Positions 45,238 through 57,533 of a DNA stretch of 64,000 nt are shown here, piece by piece. The notes below the pieces were generated by a model. It was not told the origin of the DNA. It ran no database searches and saw only the letters and a list, made by a program, of their open reading frames with translations. Origin of the DNA: Viscum album (Eukaryota; Streptophyta; Magnoliopsida; Santalales; Viscaceae); assembly GCA_963277665.1 (NCBI GenBank), contig OY728147.1, positions 1,265,105,424 through 1,265,169,423 of the forward strand, read 5' to 3'. Numbering within the stretch: position 1 is the stretch's first letter; each line of letters starts with the position of its first letter. A program made the translations under genes and the position numbers.

Positions 45238-46868
45238 TGTAACACCCTAGGTAAATAAAGAATATAAGATTTTCATATTTATCCATATTTGTGAATAAAA
45301 TATTAATATGACTTTAAAGGGGACGCTATGCTCGATGGCGTACCCAACACGCAACAACGAGTTTCTTCGGAATCTTACGTTGCACTCTAATAATAAAATA
45401 ATATTATTTTAAATGGTAGTTAACATGTAGCTGTTGTACTGGCGGGAATGGATAGAAATAACTAAAATATGATTATATATGTTCTTAAATGTTTTTACAT
45501 TTATCCAATAAAGTATAGAGGCTTAAAATATGGAAAGAATTCAATTTTAGGCGTATATGCCCTAGTTTTCACTAAAGGTTTACTTATCGCCTTTTGATGG
45601 AGAACTGTCATTAAATATAGTTTTGATCACTCTTATACATTCTTTTGGACCAAATAAAACTCTTCTTTAGAATTGGGACATCAAATTTTTACTTTGTGTA
45701 ATTTTTTGGTATTTTTCCTTTAAAGTTCAGTTTTTAATGAATAGTGTAAAATGATGTATTTTCATTCAAAACCTCTTTTTAATCTAATTTATTTATATGA
45801 TTAGATTATCTATTGAATTGGTTTTAAAGTGAAATTATAATATATTTTTACCATTAAATCCAAGAGTGGTCGTTGGAATTAATTTCACTTTGAAATCAGA
45901 CTTAAACTAGTGTCAATCTTTTGATACTTATTGTTTCACAAAAACACACTATTTCTCGTGACATCGGGAATTAATTATTAAATTAATTAATTTGACTTAT
46001 GTGTTTTGAATTTTGTAAAATAGACTTAATTTTTAAATTTGGAATATCAAATATAGCTTAGGGTGAATTTTTTTTTATTTTTCTGAAAAACATCAATTTT
46101 TGATGAATAGTGAAATCACTAAGTGGTACTTATAAAAACTGATTTTCCATTTAAATGAAAATTTTCCACCTTTGTGTATTTAATTTCAAAAATACGACAT
46201 ACATGGTTGTAATTAAGAAGTAAAATGTGGTTTAATGAGATTAAAAATTTTTTTTGGTGAATAGTCACTTATTAAGTTTTTAATCGCGATTAGAGGTAAT
46301 TAGTGTAATTTAAGGTAAAAATGATATTATAAAAATATGAAAACACCATGACACTTGTCCTACTCCTATTGGATGATTCATGGACGACCACGACAACCCA
46401 TGGGTCAACTTGGGGACCCCATGGAGCCACATTGGTTGGAAAATGACATTAATATATATTTATTTAATGTTAAAATTAAATTGACACCAACATGAGTTGT
46501 TTTACTAAAACCGTTTTTAAGTGGGGTTACACAAGTACTAATTTTGACTATAAATATTAATTATAAAGCTAAGAATATTTCCAACATCATAGTATTTTTT
46601 TTTATAATTTTTAGATATTAAATAAATTAATTTAATTATGACATCATGGTGATGCAACGATGACCTCATTATTTAACGATTTAAATAAAATGGAAAGATA
46701 ATGTAATATCTAAGAGCTAAACTTGTCCAAAAACTATTGTATGGGAATATTTAGAAGCCTTATCATCTTATATTAGAAATATATCAATGTGGGTCCTTAG
46801 AAATTCGAAACACTTTTGAAAATAAAATAATAGTTTCATGATTTCCAAAAGTGCCTCTCCTCTCCTCT

Positions 46869-46877
46869 TATAAAAGG
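46869..46877 (+). promoter_or_regulatory. TATA box, 5' LTR of element 2
   Basis: TATAAAAGG after TCTCCTCTCCTCT, the same context as in the other LTRs of the group. Confidence 0.6.
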
Positions 46878-47044
46878 CCCCCACCTCTACCTCATTTCAC
46901 ACACACCTCAAGCCTTTGGCTCGGCCATACCCTGCCCATTTACTCCCTCCACATCACTCTCCTCATCCTAGAGGATTCCCTTTGGACAGAATCCTTTCAA
47001 AGGAATCCTTTAGACTCAAATCAAAAGGAGTTACACTTTTAAAG

Positions 47045-48140
47045 GTAATTCATTCTCTCATGTTCATTTGTTTTATTTCGCTTCTCCAACCCCCTAAACT
47101 CTTTTTATTTACTTCTTTTGTAACAACACCAGTATATTTAATATACTAGGATGTTTTTATAAGATTTATTCGAGCTACACTCTCACACAACTACATCAAA
47201 TGGTTAAAGAACATACGGTTTCCGTGGATGGCGAAATTCTACCTCCCGAAACGATGATTGTTCAATACTCATTTAACACCTTCAAAGGTGGCCATTATGA
47301 TGTCTCTATTTTTATATATGATATATAATATGTTTATTCTTTACTTATGCTTCTGTATTATTCATTTATGGAATACCATTATTGTTTCCATTATGGGTAA
47401 ACACGATAATTTCATTTAAGGAAGTGCGGACTACCGCCCCCTCAAAGTGATTTGATTCGTTAATACCATATGTGGTACGTATAAAGGATATATTTAATAA
47501 TATTATATATGATACCATACTAGAATTAAGATACAATTATGTATCATTATGTTTTAATTCCATTAAATATGAAATAGAAATGGAAGTAGCGTTCATGCGT
47601 GCGTACGGATTACCGTCTCCATTAACGGTACATTTCATTTCTTATCTCAAAATGTTATGTAATATTATAAGTACATATATATAATGGATATATATGTAAT
47701 ATATTACATCTAAATTATGTATATAATTCTGGAATTATAACATATATATATATCTCTCATTTTTTTTAATTTCATTAATATGACAAAAAAATGAAAGTAG
47801 CGTTCATGCGTACGTACGACCTACCGTCTCCATGAACGATGCTTTTCGTTTTTTTTTCTCCAAATGATATGGAATAGTATGAAATGAATATTTACTGGAT
47901 ATATATGATATTTTAATCATTAATACTATTCTGGAAATTATTTACTTATAACTACATGGGCAATCTTTTTTCAAACAAGTTCATTTTTGACTCATGTACC
48001 AAACATCGGCAAAAAACGTCTGATATGAACTAACATTATTAAAAAATTATTATAACATTATAATATGTGATATGAACTGAATAATAATCTCTAAAGGAGG
48101 TAATTAGGAAATTATTAATTGACCAAAGTTTATTATTCAG
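47045..48140 (+). other. Predicted LTR intron 1 of element 2 (1096 bp)
   Basis: Donor TTTAAAG|GTAATT and acceptor TTTATTATTCAG|G. It occupies the same place as intron 1 in the chromovirus and also contains the stem-loops. Confidence 0.55.
47412..47837 (+). other. Stem-loops in the 5' LTR of element 2
   Basis: 47591-47626 pairs GTTCATG with CATTAAC (one mismatch). 47802-47837 pairs GTTCATG with CATGAAC. A diverged H2-like copy at 47412-47450 pairs TCATTT with AAAGTGA through one bulge, and its apical stem is GCGG/CCGC in place of ACGG/CCGT, a two-sided change. A possible H1 relic with ACGG-TTT-CCGT lies near 47214. Confidence 0.65.
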
Positions 48141-48177
48141 GAATATAAAGAAACGAACAAGACAAGTTGGACTTGAG
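48141..48177 (+). other. Predicted 37-nt leader microexon of element 2
   Basis: Starts GAATATAAAG and ends GTTGGACTTGAG, directly before GTAAGGGAT. The last ten bases and the donor match the chromovirus microexon closely although the first half differs. Confidence 0.55.
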
Positions 48178-49849
48178 GTAAGGGATCCTACACCTCTCTT
48201 TCTTTTTAAGTACACTCTTTTATGTCATTCCTTTTAAGCTCATCTTTCTTATGATTGGGATGTTATTTTATATTACTCACACTTTACTTATTATTTTCAT
48301 ATGATGAGAGACCCTATTTCCTCTCATCAATCCATTTTGGAAGTTTTAAGTGGCGTCGTTAGGCTGCCGAGTTTTCGTAAGGGATTTTTCATCTCACTTT
48401 TATTCCTGTGAGATTTATGCTACATTTGCCACAATTTCATTTGAGTAGTTTATGTACTTCCCATTATTAATCTCCTTTTGTAATATAATTCCATTTATGG
48501 GTATTTACATATTAATTTTATGACACTTCTTCAATGGGGTGTACTTTTCAAAAGTTACCCAAGTCGGTAAGGGAACCTTTCACCCTCTCATTTTAAAAGA
48601 CTTCATTTGTTATGTCTTTTAATTTGCATACTATTATGTTGGGATATGTTCTTCAATATCCTGATTGATGTAAATTTTATGTCCAAGTGATGAGATTCCC
48701 TTTTTATCTCTCATCAACACATTTTCTGAATTTTTGAAGTGACGTCGTTAGGCTGTCGAATTTTACCAAGGGAACGTTTTAACCCAATTTCGATTTCTTT
48801 AGGTTCAACATGTAGTTATTGAATATGTCATCCTTTGAATATGTGTGAATGACCTTTTATTGTTTTACACTTAATATCCGATTATATTGGGTGTATTTAT
48901 ATTTTTTCACACATAATTTTGATATTGATTTATCCTTAATTTAAGGATACCTTCCTTATAAGGAATTTCATCACATTTTACATCCCTATTGAGACTTCAT
49001 TGTTGTTATGCACCAATTCACTCTTATATGGTGTATATACTGTCCTTTGGAATATTATATCATGAATCCATTAATTTCATGATATTATAAAGTTCGGATT
49101 AAATGTTATTCCTCAATTATTGTATTCAATTGTCTCTAATTTTGGTAAAAACCCTTTGACCAAAATATCTCTTTAAATGTTTTAATGACTTGTTCTTATT
49201 AATATCCATGTTTTCAAAATGGTTTTAAGGATTTATTTATATGGATATTAATGGTTTAAAATGTTAAAAGCTTCAAGGTGGTATGAGACACTGTGATTCA
49301 AAATTCTTCTTATTAAATGTTTTAAATGGTTTTGGAAATGGTTTCTTTTTGTATTGATTAATTATTTCAAAATACAAAAATGTTATATTGTGATTGAAAT
49401 GTGGAATTTTTTTTCCTTTATGCATGTTTTATGTGATAGGTTTATGTTATGGTTCTTGGGAATTGTTATGAAAACGGGTGGTTCCATGATAAACTAAGGG
49501 CGGGTGAGCCCGATATAGCTCTCCAATGCATTGGGTAACGCGAAGGAGTGAAATGTTAAGGTTTATATGAAGAGATTTAGGGAATATACTGTGATGGGTA
49601 TTCCAAACGTAACCAAGAGGGTTACTCCCTATGTAAGAATGTTATGAATGCCTCAAGTTACCTTTATGTTTTATGATTTCTATTATTTATTCATGGTTTG
49701 ACGAGATATGTTAAAGTGCCTTTGTTTTATGGGTAAAGTATGATTTCATTATTATGTATATATGAACTCATGTTTCCTTTCCATATTTTCTTTATAACCC
49801 TTACTGAGCTTTTTATGCTCATCCCAAGTTTTTGAAATGGTATTCACAG
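48178..49849 (+). other. Predicted LTR intron 2 of element 2 (1672 bp)
   Basis: Donor GTAAGGGAT and acceptor GGTATTCACAG|G. It is preceded by the conserved CCCTTACTGAGC block at about 49799, also found before the acceptor in the other LTRs. Confidence 0.5.
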
Positions 49850-50101
49850 GTCAAGGGAAAGGTACATGATGTGATGATAGTGTCAAGGATGTGTCAAGAA
49901 AGAATCCATGTTTTATTTTCAATATGTTTCCGTTGATGGGAAGAATGAATACTGTCTTTTATGTAACCAATTTGTTTAAATGTGGAATTTAATCAAGTTT
50001 CCTTATCTAATTCTCTAAAACTCTAAACCTGAAAAGATCCTAAACGTGTAATCTTGTGATAACTCAAGATTATGTAAGGTTTAAGGCTGGGGCCTTATAG
50101 T

Positions 50102-50112
50102 TGGTATCAGAG
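50102..50112 (+). other. Primer-binding site of element 2
   Basis: TGGTATCAGAG two bases after the LTR end, for initiator tRNA-Met. Confidence 0.88.
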
Positions 50113-50303
50113 GTCGGTTTAGATAACTTTAGAGCTTAGGGTATTCTCTAAGCATAAGTGACAGTACCATAATGTTTAGGATTTCAGAAAGAGTCCTAGT
50201 TTTATATAAAGTGAATGTGTAAGTGTATCTTAGTGTTTTCCTTCCTCATTAGTACATGATGGTTTTGTTGATATACTCACACTGACAATTCTGTTTTAAG
50301 TGA

Positions 50304-50474
50304 ATGGATGGATCTAGCAGGCACCAAAGAGACAACAGGTTCGAAGGAAACTGTGGTGGTTCTCTGATTAAGATACTAGATAAAATGGAGGATTCAATGA
50401 GGAAACTTGTGGTTGTCCAAAACCAAATATCAAGGAGTCATGATCAACCACTTGAACCTTGGTATGTTCTGTAA
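50304..50474 (+). pseudogene. Gag N-terminal remnant of element 2
   Basis: 56-codon ORF beginning MDGSSRHQRDNR, which resembles the gag start of the chromovirus only loosely (Met, small residues, Arg/Asn-rich). It is rich in charged residues and has no zinc knuckle, and ends at TAA 50472-50474. The remaining interior (50475-50710 and 50826-51753) has no coding signal. Confidence 0.4.
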
Positions 50475-50710
50475 TGCATCATGTAAAAGATGACCAATCG
50501 ATGTGTAAGTTCAGGTAATAATTATAAAGGCATCCATTAGAGTTTATATGATCCTTACTTTTGAGGTAATTATGGGTTATTATATGATATGCTGGAAAAT
50601 GAAAGGCATTAGATAAACTTGAGGTTAAAATATGTAATGATCATTTTTGATGATTTTATCCCTTTTTGGAGAATGATTTGAGAATTATACAGTTTTGTAA
50701 AAAGGACAAC

Positions 50711-50825
50711 ACGCAGACCGTGTGACTACCCGTCGCGTCGGACAAAGCTGTGGGAATCAAACCCACAACCAAAGTGCGACTGGTATTTATCGCCTACCAC
50801 TGGACGACGTGAAGTCCCTGGTTAG
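50711..50825 (-). repeat. tRNA-derived (SINE-like) segment of element 2
   Basis: Minus strand B-box-like GGGTTTGATTCCC (50752-50764) and A-box-like TCCAGTGGTAGGC. It matches 8581-8684 in element 1 in position, orientation and flanks. Confidence 0.65.
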
Positions 50826-51753
50826 TTTGACTGATTCTTTCTAGTTATATGATTTTATGAATTAAGAGTAAGTTGATTTTGGGTTATTTATGAAAATGAT
50901 TAACCTATCATGGAGGATATGTGATTAGGTTAATTACTTTTCAATACGAGACTTTAGGAGAAACTGATGTTGTTTGGAGATAAATGTTACAATTTAACAT
51001 GGAAAACTATGTGACTAAATCCTTCAAATATTTGGGTTTCAATATTATATTGGTTTACTTTGAAGAATTTTATGGACAAATTGTTTATCAGATGATCCTT
51101 GTTGAACTTTGGGTTTTGTTTGACAAATTTTGGAGATTAAGAATAGATTTTCTTTTTATAAAGGGTTATCCTTTTCTGGATAATCTGACCTCGTACTAAC
51201 CTTTTTGGTTTTGGTTATGGTTAAGGTCTAAACATATGGGAAGTATATAGTTCTCTTTTGTGGATTAGGTGATTCTGTAGAAGTTGATTATAGTACTCTT
51301 AATGCGAACAAGTCTCCCTAAATACTCGCCTTTTGGAAAAAAATATGAGTTTGACTAAGGAATCTAGTAAAAGTTGAAAGTCAACATGATAAGTGATTAT
51401 GTTTCCTTATGAATAAATTCCTCAACAAAAAGTAACTTAAAACAAAAATTTTGTCTATTAACTTTTCCTACTGGGGAATCGAATACCGTTTAACCCATCA
51501 CAAGTTTGTGATTTTCTTATTGTTAACTTTCTCCTAAACATGTTTTCTATCACTCTCCATCAGAACATGACCCTATGTTTTCTCCTCCATGTCCATGTTA
51601 TCATACATGGAATCCTAGTATTGGTTAACTCGGGTGACCTCTGTACTTATCTTTCTTTATTTTAAAGTGATTGTTGTACCGACTCTTGTTCCGATGTGGG
51701 ACTTTCAAGGATGTTTCCAAGCCCAATTTTAAAATTGCGAGGACGCAATTTCC

Positions 51754-51768
51754 AAAAGGGGGGAAGGA
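51754..51768 (+). other. Polypurine tract of element 2
   Basis: Fourteen to fifteen purines (AAAAGGGGGGAAGGA-like) directly before the 3' LTR. Confidence 0.85.
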
Positions 51769-53397
51769 TGTAACACCCCAGGTAAACAAAGAATATGAAA
51801 TTTTCATATTTATCCATATTTGTGAATAAAATATTAATATGACTTTAAAGGGGACACTATGCTTGATGGCGTACCCAACACGCAACAACAAGTTTCTTGG
51901 GAATCATACATTGCACTCTAATAATAAAATAATATTATTTTAAATGGTAGATAACATGTAGCCATTGTATTGGCGGGAATGGATATAAATAACTAATATA
52001 TGATTATATATGTTCTTAAATGTTTTTACATTTATCCAATAAAGGATACAGGCTTAAAATACGGAAAGAATTCAATTTTAGGCGTATATGCCCTAGTTTT
52101 CACTAAAGGTTCACTTATCGTCTTTTGATGGAGAACTGTCATTAAATATAGTTTTGAGCACTCTTATACATTCTTTTGGACCAAATAAAACTCTTATTTA
52201 CAATCGGGACATCAAATTTTTTACTTTGTGTAATTTTTAGGTATTTTTCCGATAAAGTTCATTTTTTAATGATTAGTGTAAATGTTGTATTTTAATTCAA
52301 AACCTCTTTTTAATCCAATTTATTTATATAATTATATTATATTTCTAATTGGTTTTAAAGTGAAATTAGAATATATTTTTACCATTAAATCCAATAGTGG
52401 TCGTTGGAATTAATTTCACTTTGAAATCAGACTTAAACTAGTGTCAATCTTTTGATAATTATTGTTTCACAAAAACATGCTATTTGTCGTGACAGCAGGA
52501 ATTAATTATTAAATTAATTAATTTGACATATATGTTTTGAATTTTGTAAAATAGACTTCCTTTTTTAAATCGGAATATCAAATATAGCTTAGGGTGAATT
52601 TTTTGTATTTTTCCGAAAAACTTCAATTTTTGATGAATAGTGAAATCACTATGTGGTACTTATTAAAACTGATTTTCCATTTAAATGAAATTTTTCCACC
52701 TTTGTGTATTGAATTTCAAAAATCAGACATACATGGTTGTCATTAAGAAGTAAAATGTGGTTCAATGAGATTAAAATAATTTTTTGGTGAATAGAAACTT
52801 ATTAAGTTTTTAATCGCGATTAGAGGTAATTAGTGTAATTTAAGGTAAAAATGATATTATAAAAATATGAAAACACCATGAAAATTGTCCTACTCATATT
52901 GGATGAGTCATGGACGACAAAGAAAACCCATGGGTCAACTTGGGGACCCCATGGAGCCACTTTGGTTGGAAAATGACATTAATATATATTTATTTAATGT
53001 TAAAATTAAATTGACACAAATATGAGTTGTTTTACTAAAAAAGTTTTTAAGTGGGGTTACACAAGTTCAAATTTTGACTATAAATATTCATTAGAAAGAT
53101 AAAAATATTTCCTACATCATATTATTTTTTTTATAATTTTTATATATTAAATAAATTAATTTAATTACGACATCATGATGATGCAACGATGACCTCATTA
53201 TTTAACGATTTAAATAAAATGGAAAGATAATGTAATATCTAAGACCTACACTTGTCCAAAAACTATTGGATGGGAGTATTTAAAATCCATATCATATTAT
53301 ATTAGAAATATGTCAATGTGTGACCTTATAAATTCAAAACACCTTTGAAAATAAAATAATAGTTTCATGATTTCCAAAAGTGCCCCTCCTCTCCTCT

Positions 53398-53406
53398 TAT
53401 AAAAGG
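53398..53406 (+). promoter_or_regulatory. TATA box, 3' LTR of element 2
   Basis: TATAAAAGG, counterpart of 46869-46877. Confidence 0.55.
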
Positions 53407-53574
53407 CCCCCCACCTCTACCTCATTTCACACACTCCTCAAGCCTTTGGCTCGGCCATACCCTGCCCATTTACTCTCTCCACATCCCTCTCCTCATCCTA
53501 GAGGATTCCCTTTGGGCATAATACTTTCAAAGGAAGCCTTTAGGCTCAAATCAAAAGGAGTTACACTTTTAAAG

Positions 53575-56381
53575 GTAATTAATTCTCTCATGTTCATTTG
53601 ATTTATTTTGCTTCTCCAACCCCCTAAACTCTTTTTATTTACTTCTTTTGTAACTACAACAGTATCATTAATATACTAGGATGTTTTTATAAGATTTATT
53701 CGAGCTACACTCTCACACAACTACATCAAATGGTTAAATAGCATACGGTTTCCGTGGATGGAGAAATTCTACCTCCCGAAACGATGATTGTTCAATACTC
53801 ATTTAACACCTTCAAAGGTGGCCATTATGATGTCACTATTTTTATATATGATATAGAATATGTTTATTCTTTCCTTAAGCATCTGTATTTTTCATTTATG
53901 GAATACCATTATTGTTTCCATTATGGGTAAACACGATAATTTCATTTAAGGAAGTTCGGACTACCGCCCCCTCAAAGTGATTTAATTCGTTAATACCATG
54001 TGTGGTACGTATAAAGGATATATTTAATAATATTATATATGATACCATACTGTAATTAAGATACTATTATTTATCATTATGTTTTAATTCCATTAAATAT
54101 GAAATAGAAATGGAAGTAGCGTTCATGCGTACGTACGGCTTACCGTCTCCATGAACGGTACATTTCATTTCTTATCTCAAAATGTTATGTAATATTATAA
54201 GTACATATATATAATGGATATATATGTAATATATTAAATCTAAATTATGGATATAATTCTGGAATAATAACATATATATATATATATCTCATTTTGTTTT
54301 AATTCCATTAATATGAAAAAATTAAAGTAGCGTTCATGCGTACGTACGGCCTACCGTCTCCATGAATGGTGCTTTTCGTTTTTTATATCCAAATGATATG
54401 GAATAGTATGAAATGAATATTTACCGGATATATATGATATTTTAATCATTAATACTATTCTGGAAATTATTTACTTATAACTACATGGTCAATCTTTTTT
54501 CAAACAAGTTCATTTTTGACTCATGTACCAAACATCGGCAAAAACGTCTGATATAAACTAACATTATTAAACAATTATTATAACATTATAATATGTGATA
54601 TGAACTGAATAATAATATCTAAAGGAGGTAATTAGTCAATTAATAATTGGCCAAATTTTATTATTCATGAATATAAAGAAACGAACAAGACAAGTTGGAC
54701 TTGAGGTAAGGGATCTTACACCTCTCTTTCTTTTTAAGTACACTCTTTTATGTCATTCCTTTTAATCTCATATTTATTATGATTGGGATGTTATTTTATA
54801 TTACTAACACTGTACTTATTATGTTAATATGATGAGAGACCCTATTTCCTCTCATAAATCCATTTTGGAAGTTTTAAGTGGCGTCGTTAGGCTACTGAGT
54901 TTTCGTAAGGGATTTTTCATCTCACTTTTATTCCTGTGAGATTTAAGCTACATTTGCCACAATTTCATTTGAGTGGTTTATGTACTGCCCATTATTACAC
55001 TCATTTTGTAATATAATTCCATTTATGGGTATTTACATATTCATTTTATGAAACTTCTTCAATGGGGTGTACTTTTCAAAAGTTACCCAAGTCGGTAAGG
55101 GAACCTTTCACCCTCCCCATTTTAAAAGACTTCGTTTGTTATGCCTTTTAATTCACATACTATTATATTGGGATATGTTCTTCTATATCCTGATTGATGT
55201 AAATTTTATGTCCAAGTGATTAGATTCCCTTTTTATCTCTCATCAACTCATTTTCTGAATTTTTGAAGTGACGTCGTTAGGCTGTCGAATTTTACCAAGG
55301 GAACGTTTTAACCCAATTTCGATTTCTTTGGGATCAACATGTAGTTGTTGAATATTTCATCATTTGAATATGTGTGAATGACCTTTTATTGTTTTACACT
55401 TAATATCCAATTATATTGGGTGTATTTATATTTGTCACACATAATTTAGATATTGATTTATCCTTAATTTAAGGATACCTTCTTTATAAGGGATTTCATC
55501 ACATTTTACATCCCTGTTGAGACTTCATTGTTGTTATGCACCAATTCACTATTATATGGTGTATATATTGTCATTTGGAATATTATATCATGAATCCATT
55601 TATTCTCATGATATTATAAAGTTCTGATTAAATTTTATTCCTCAATTTTTATATTCAAGTGTCTCTAATTTTGGTAAAAACCCTTTGACCAAAATATCAC
55701 TTTAAATGTTTTAATGACTTGTTCTTATTAATATCCATGTTTTCAAAATGGTTTTAAGGATTTATTTATGTGGATATTAATGGTTTGAAATTTTAAAAGC
55801 TTCAAGGTTGTATGGGACACTTTGATTCAAAATTCTCCTTATTAAATGTTTTAAATGGTTTTGGAAATGGTTTCTTTTTGTATGGATTCATTATTTCAAA
55901 ATACTAAAATGATATATTGTGATTGAAATGTGGAAATGTTTTGTTTCCTTTATACATGTTTTATGTGATACGTTTATGTTATGTTTCTTGGTCATTGTTA
56001 TGAAAACGGGTGGTTTCGTGATAAACTAAGGGCGGGTGAGCCCGATATAGCTCTCCAATGCATTGGGTAACGCGAAGGAGTGAAACGTTAAGGTTTCTCC
56101 GAAGAGATTTAGGGAATATAATGTGATGGGTATTTCAAACGTAACCAAGAGGGTTACTCCCTACGTAAGAATGTTATGAATTCCTCAAGTTACCTTTATG
56201 TCTTATCATTTCTATGATTTATTCATGGTTTGATGAGGTATGTTAAAGTGCCTTTGTTTTATGGGTAAAGTATGATTTCATTCTTATGTATATATGAACT
56301 CATGTTTATTTTCCATATTTTTTTTATAACCCTTACTGAGCTTTTTATTCTCATCCCAAGTTTTTGAAATGTTTTTCACAG
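53575..56381 (+). other. Predicted introns 1 and 2 with microexon, 3' LTR of element 2
   Basis: Donor 1 at 53575 (AAAG|GTAATT). Acceptor 1 is mutated (TTATTCAT in place of CAG, ending 54668). The microexon is 54669-54705 (37 nt). Intron 2 is 54706-56381, with donor GTAAGGGAT and acceptor GTTTTTCACAG|G. Confidence 0.5.
53942..54367 (+). other. Stem-loops in the 3' LTR of element 2
   Basis: 54121-54156 (GTTCATG/CATGAAC), 54332-54367 (GTTCATG/CATGAAT, one G-U pair) and the diverged copy 53942-53980. The first is fully paired here but has one mismatch in the partner LTR. Confidence 0.65.
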
Positions 56382-56637
56382 GTCAAGGGAAAGGAACATG
56401 ATGTGATGATAGTGTCAAGGATGTGTCAAGAATGAATCCATGTTTTATTTTCAATTTGTTTCCGTTGATGGGAAGAATGAATACTGTCTTTTATGTAACC
56501 ACTTTGTTTAAATGTGGAATGTAATGCAAGTTTCATGATCTAATTCTATAAAACTCTAAACATGAAAAGATCCTCAACGTGTAATCTTGTGATAACTCAA
56601 GAATTTGTAAGGTTTAAGGCTGGGGCCTTATATGACT

Positions 56638-56921
56638 TTTTACATAGACCATTCTTTCTTGAACAATTAAGGGAAAGATACTGAAGTTCTCCTAAATTTT
56701 AAAGGAATAATGATCTATGTTATGGGTCATGCGAAGTGATTCTTAAAGACAAGAACAACATTACTTGTGTCGTCCTATTGGAACACTATTTGCGAGGTGA
56801 TAAACAATGTAAAGACAATTATAGTGTTTACATTGGACATGGCTAACACAAACTTTATATTGGGCATGACCTAAAAATTGACGACCCTTTATGATTTGAA
56901 CATGTTAAGAATAGAGAAAAA
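56638..56921 (-). repeat. Right part of the long inverted repeat split by element 2
   Basis: 56638-56660 continues the left arm. 56695-56921 is its imperfect reverse complement, ending GAATAGAGAAAAA. Interior loop is about 56661-56694. The 56922-57190 flank has no gene; it is AT-rich CACTA interior. Confidence 0.68.
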
Positions 56922-57191
56922 TATGTTGGAAATATTGAGATTTGTAATAATTAGTAATAATTAATCAAAAATCAAATAAATTCGAGTACATGGTTATAAA
57001 TTGGCCCAATTTCCAGCGGATTGGAGACTACCTTTTGTTCAATGTTTCATATCATTGCTACTTTCTCCAACTGAAATTAGTATAAAAAATGTGCTCACAC
57101 ATATGTCAGAAAAAGTTTTTCATACTGATTTCAGTCGAGAGAAAGTTATAAAGAGATGAGCCATCGGAAAAAGAGGCTCTTTTCCCAGAAA

Positions 57192-57217
57192 ACTCATCTC
57201 CTTGCAAGGAGATGAGT
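57192..57217. other. Perfect 26-bp palindrome
   Basis: ACTCATCTCCTTG followed at once by its reverse complement. The half GAGATGAG plus CCATCGG/TCGTCAGG also recurs as a direct repeat near 57153 and 57209. Lies upstream of the transposase remnant. Confidence 0.6.
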
Positions 57218-57533
57218 CGTCAGGCAAAAGTGTTGCCGCTAATCCACTGGAAAAAAATAAGAATAATTAGTAATAAAATCTCCACAACAATGATTACAAA
57301 ATTTTATTTCATTATTCACGAATATTTAATTTTGCCATGTATTTCTAAGTATTTCTAAATTAATAATAATTAGTGGGGATGATTACAAACTAACTATGTC
57401 CCCTATAATTATTGGTAATTATTAAGAAATATTCGTAATTAGGTATCTTATATTTTTAGGATATTGTTTTTCTTATATCAAATTCTTTAACAACAGTAAT
57501 GGTTTTAAATTTTGTAGAAACATATATAGGAAT

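Larger units (their letters stand above)
45238..50099 (+). repeat. 5' LTR of element 2 (4862 bp)
   Basis: No coding sequence. U3 runs to about 46895, followed by predicted leader exons and introns. It shares patches with element 3's U3 (the region 45820-46020 resembles 59680-59880) and stem-loops with the chromovirus LTR. Confidence 0.92.
45238..56632 (+). mobile_element. Element 2: large-LTR retrotransposon without pol (LARD)
   Basis: LTRs of 4862 and 4864 bp enclose 1669 bp of interior. A perfect TSD TGACT flanks it (45233-45237 and 56633-56637). It has a tRNA-iMet primer site and a purine tract. The only gag-like trace is a 56-codon ORF. Both LTRs start TGTAACACCC and end CCTTATA, so the termini are TG...TA, not TG...CA. 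LTR pair divergence by eye is a few percent, greater than for the chromovirus. It must depend on proteins supplied by other elements. Confidence 0.92.
51769..56632 (+). repeat. 3' LTR of element 2 (4864 bp)
   Basis: Starts TGTAACACCCCAGG and ends CCTTATA, followed by TGACT. Collinear with 45238-50099. Noncoding. Confidence 0.92.
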
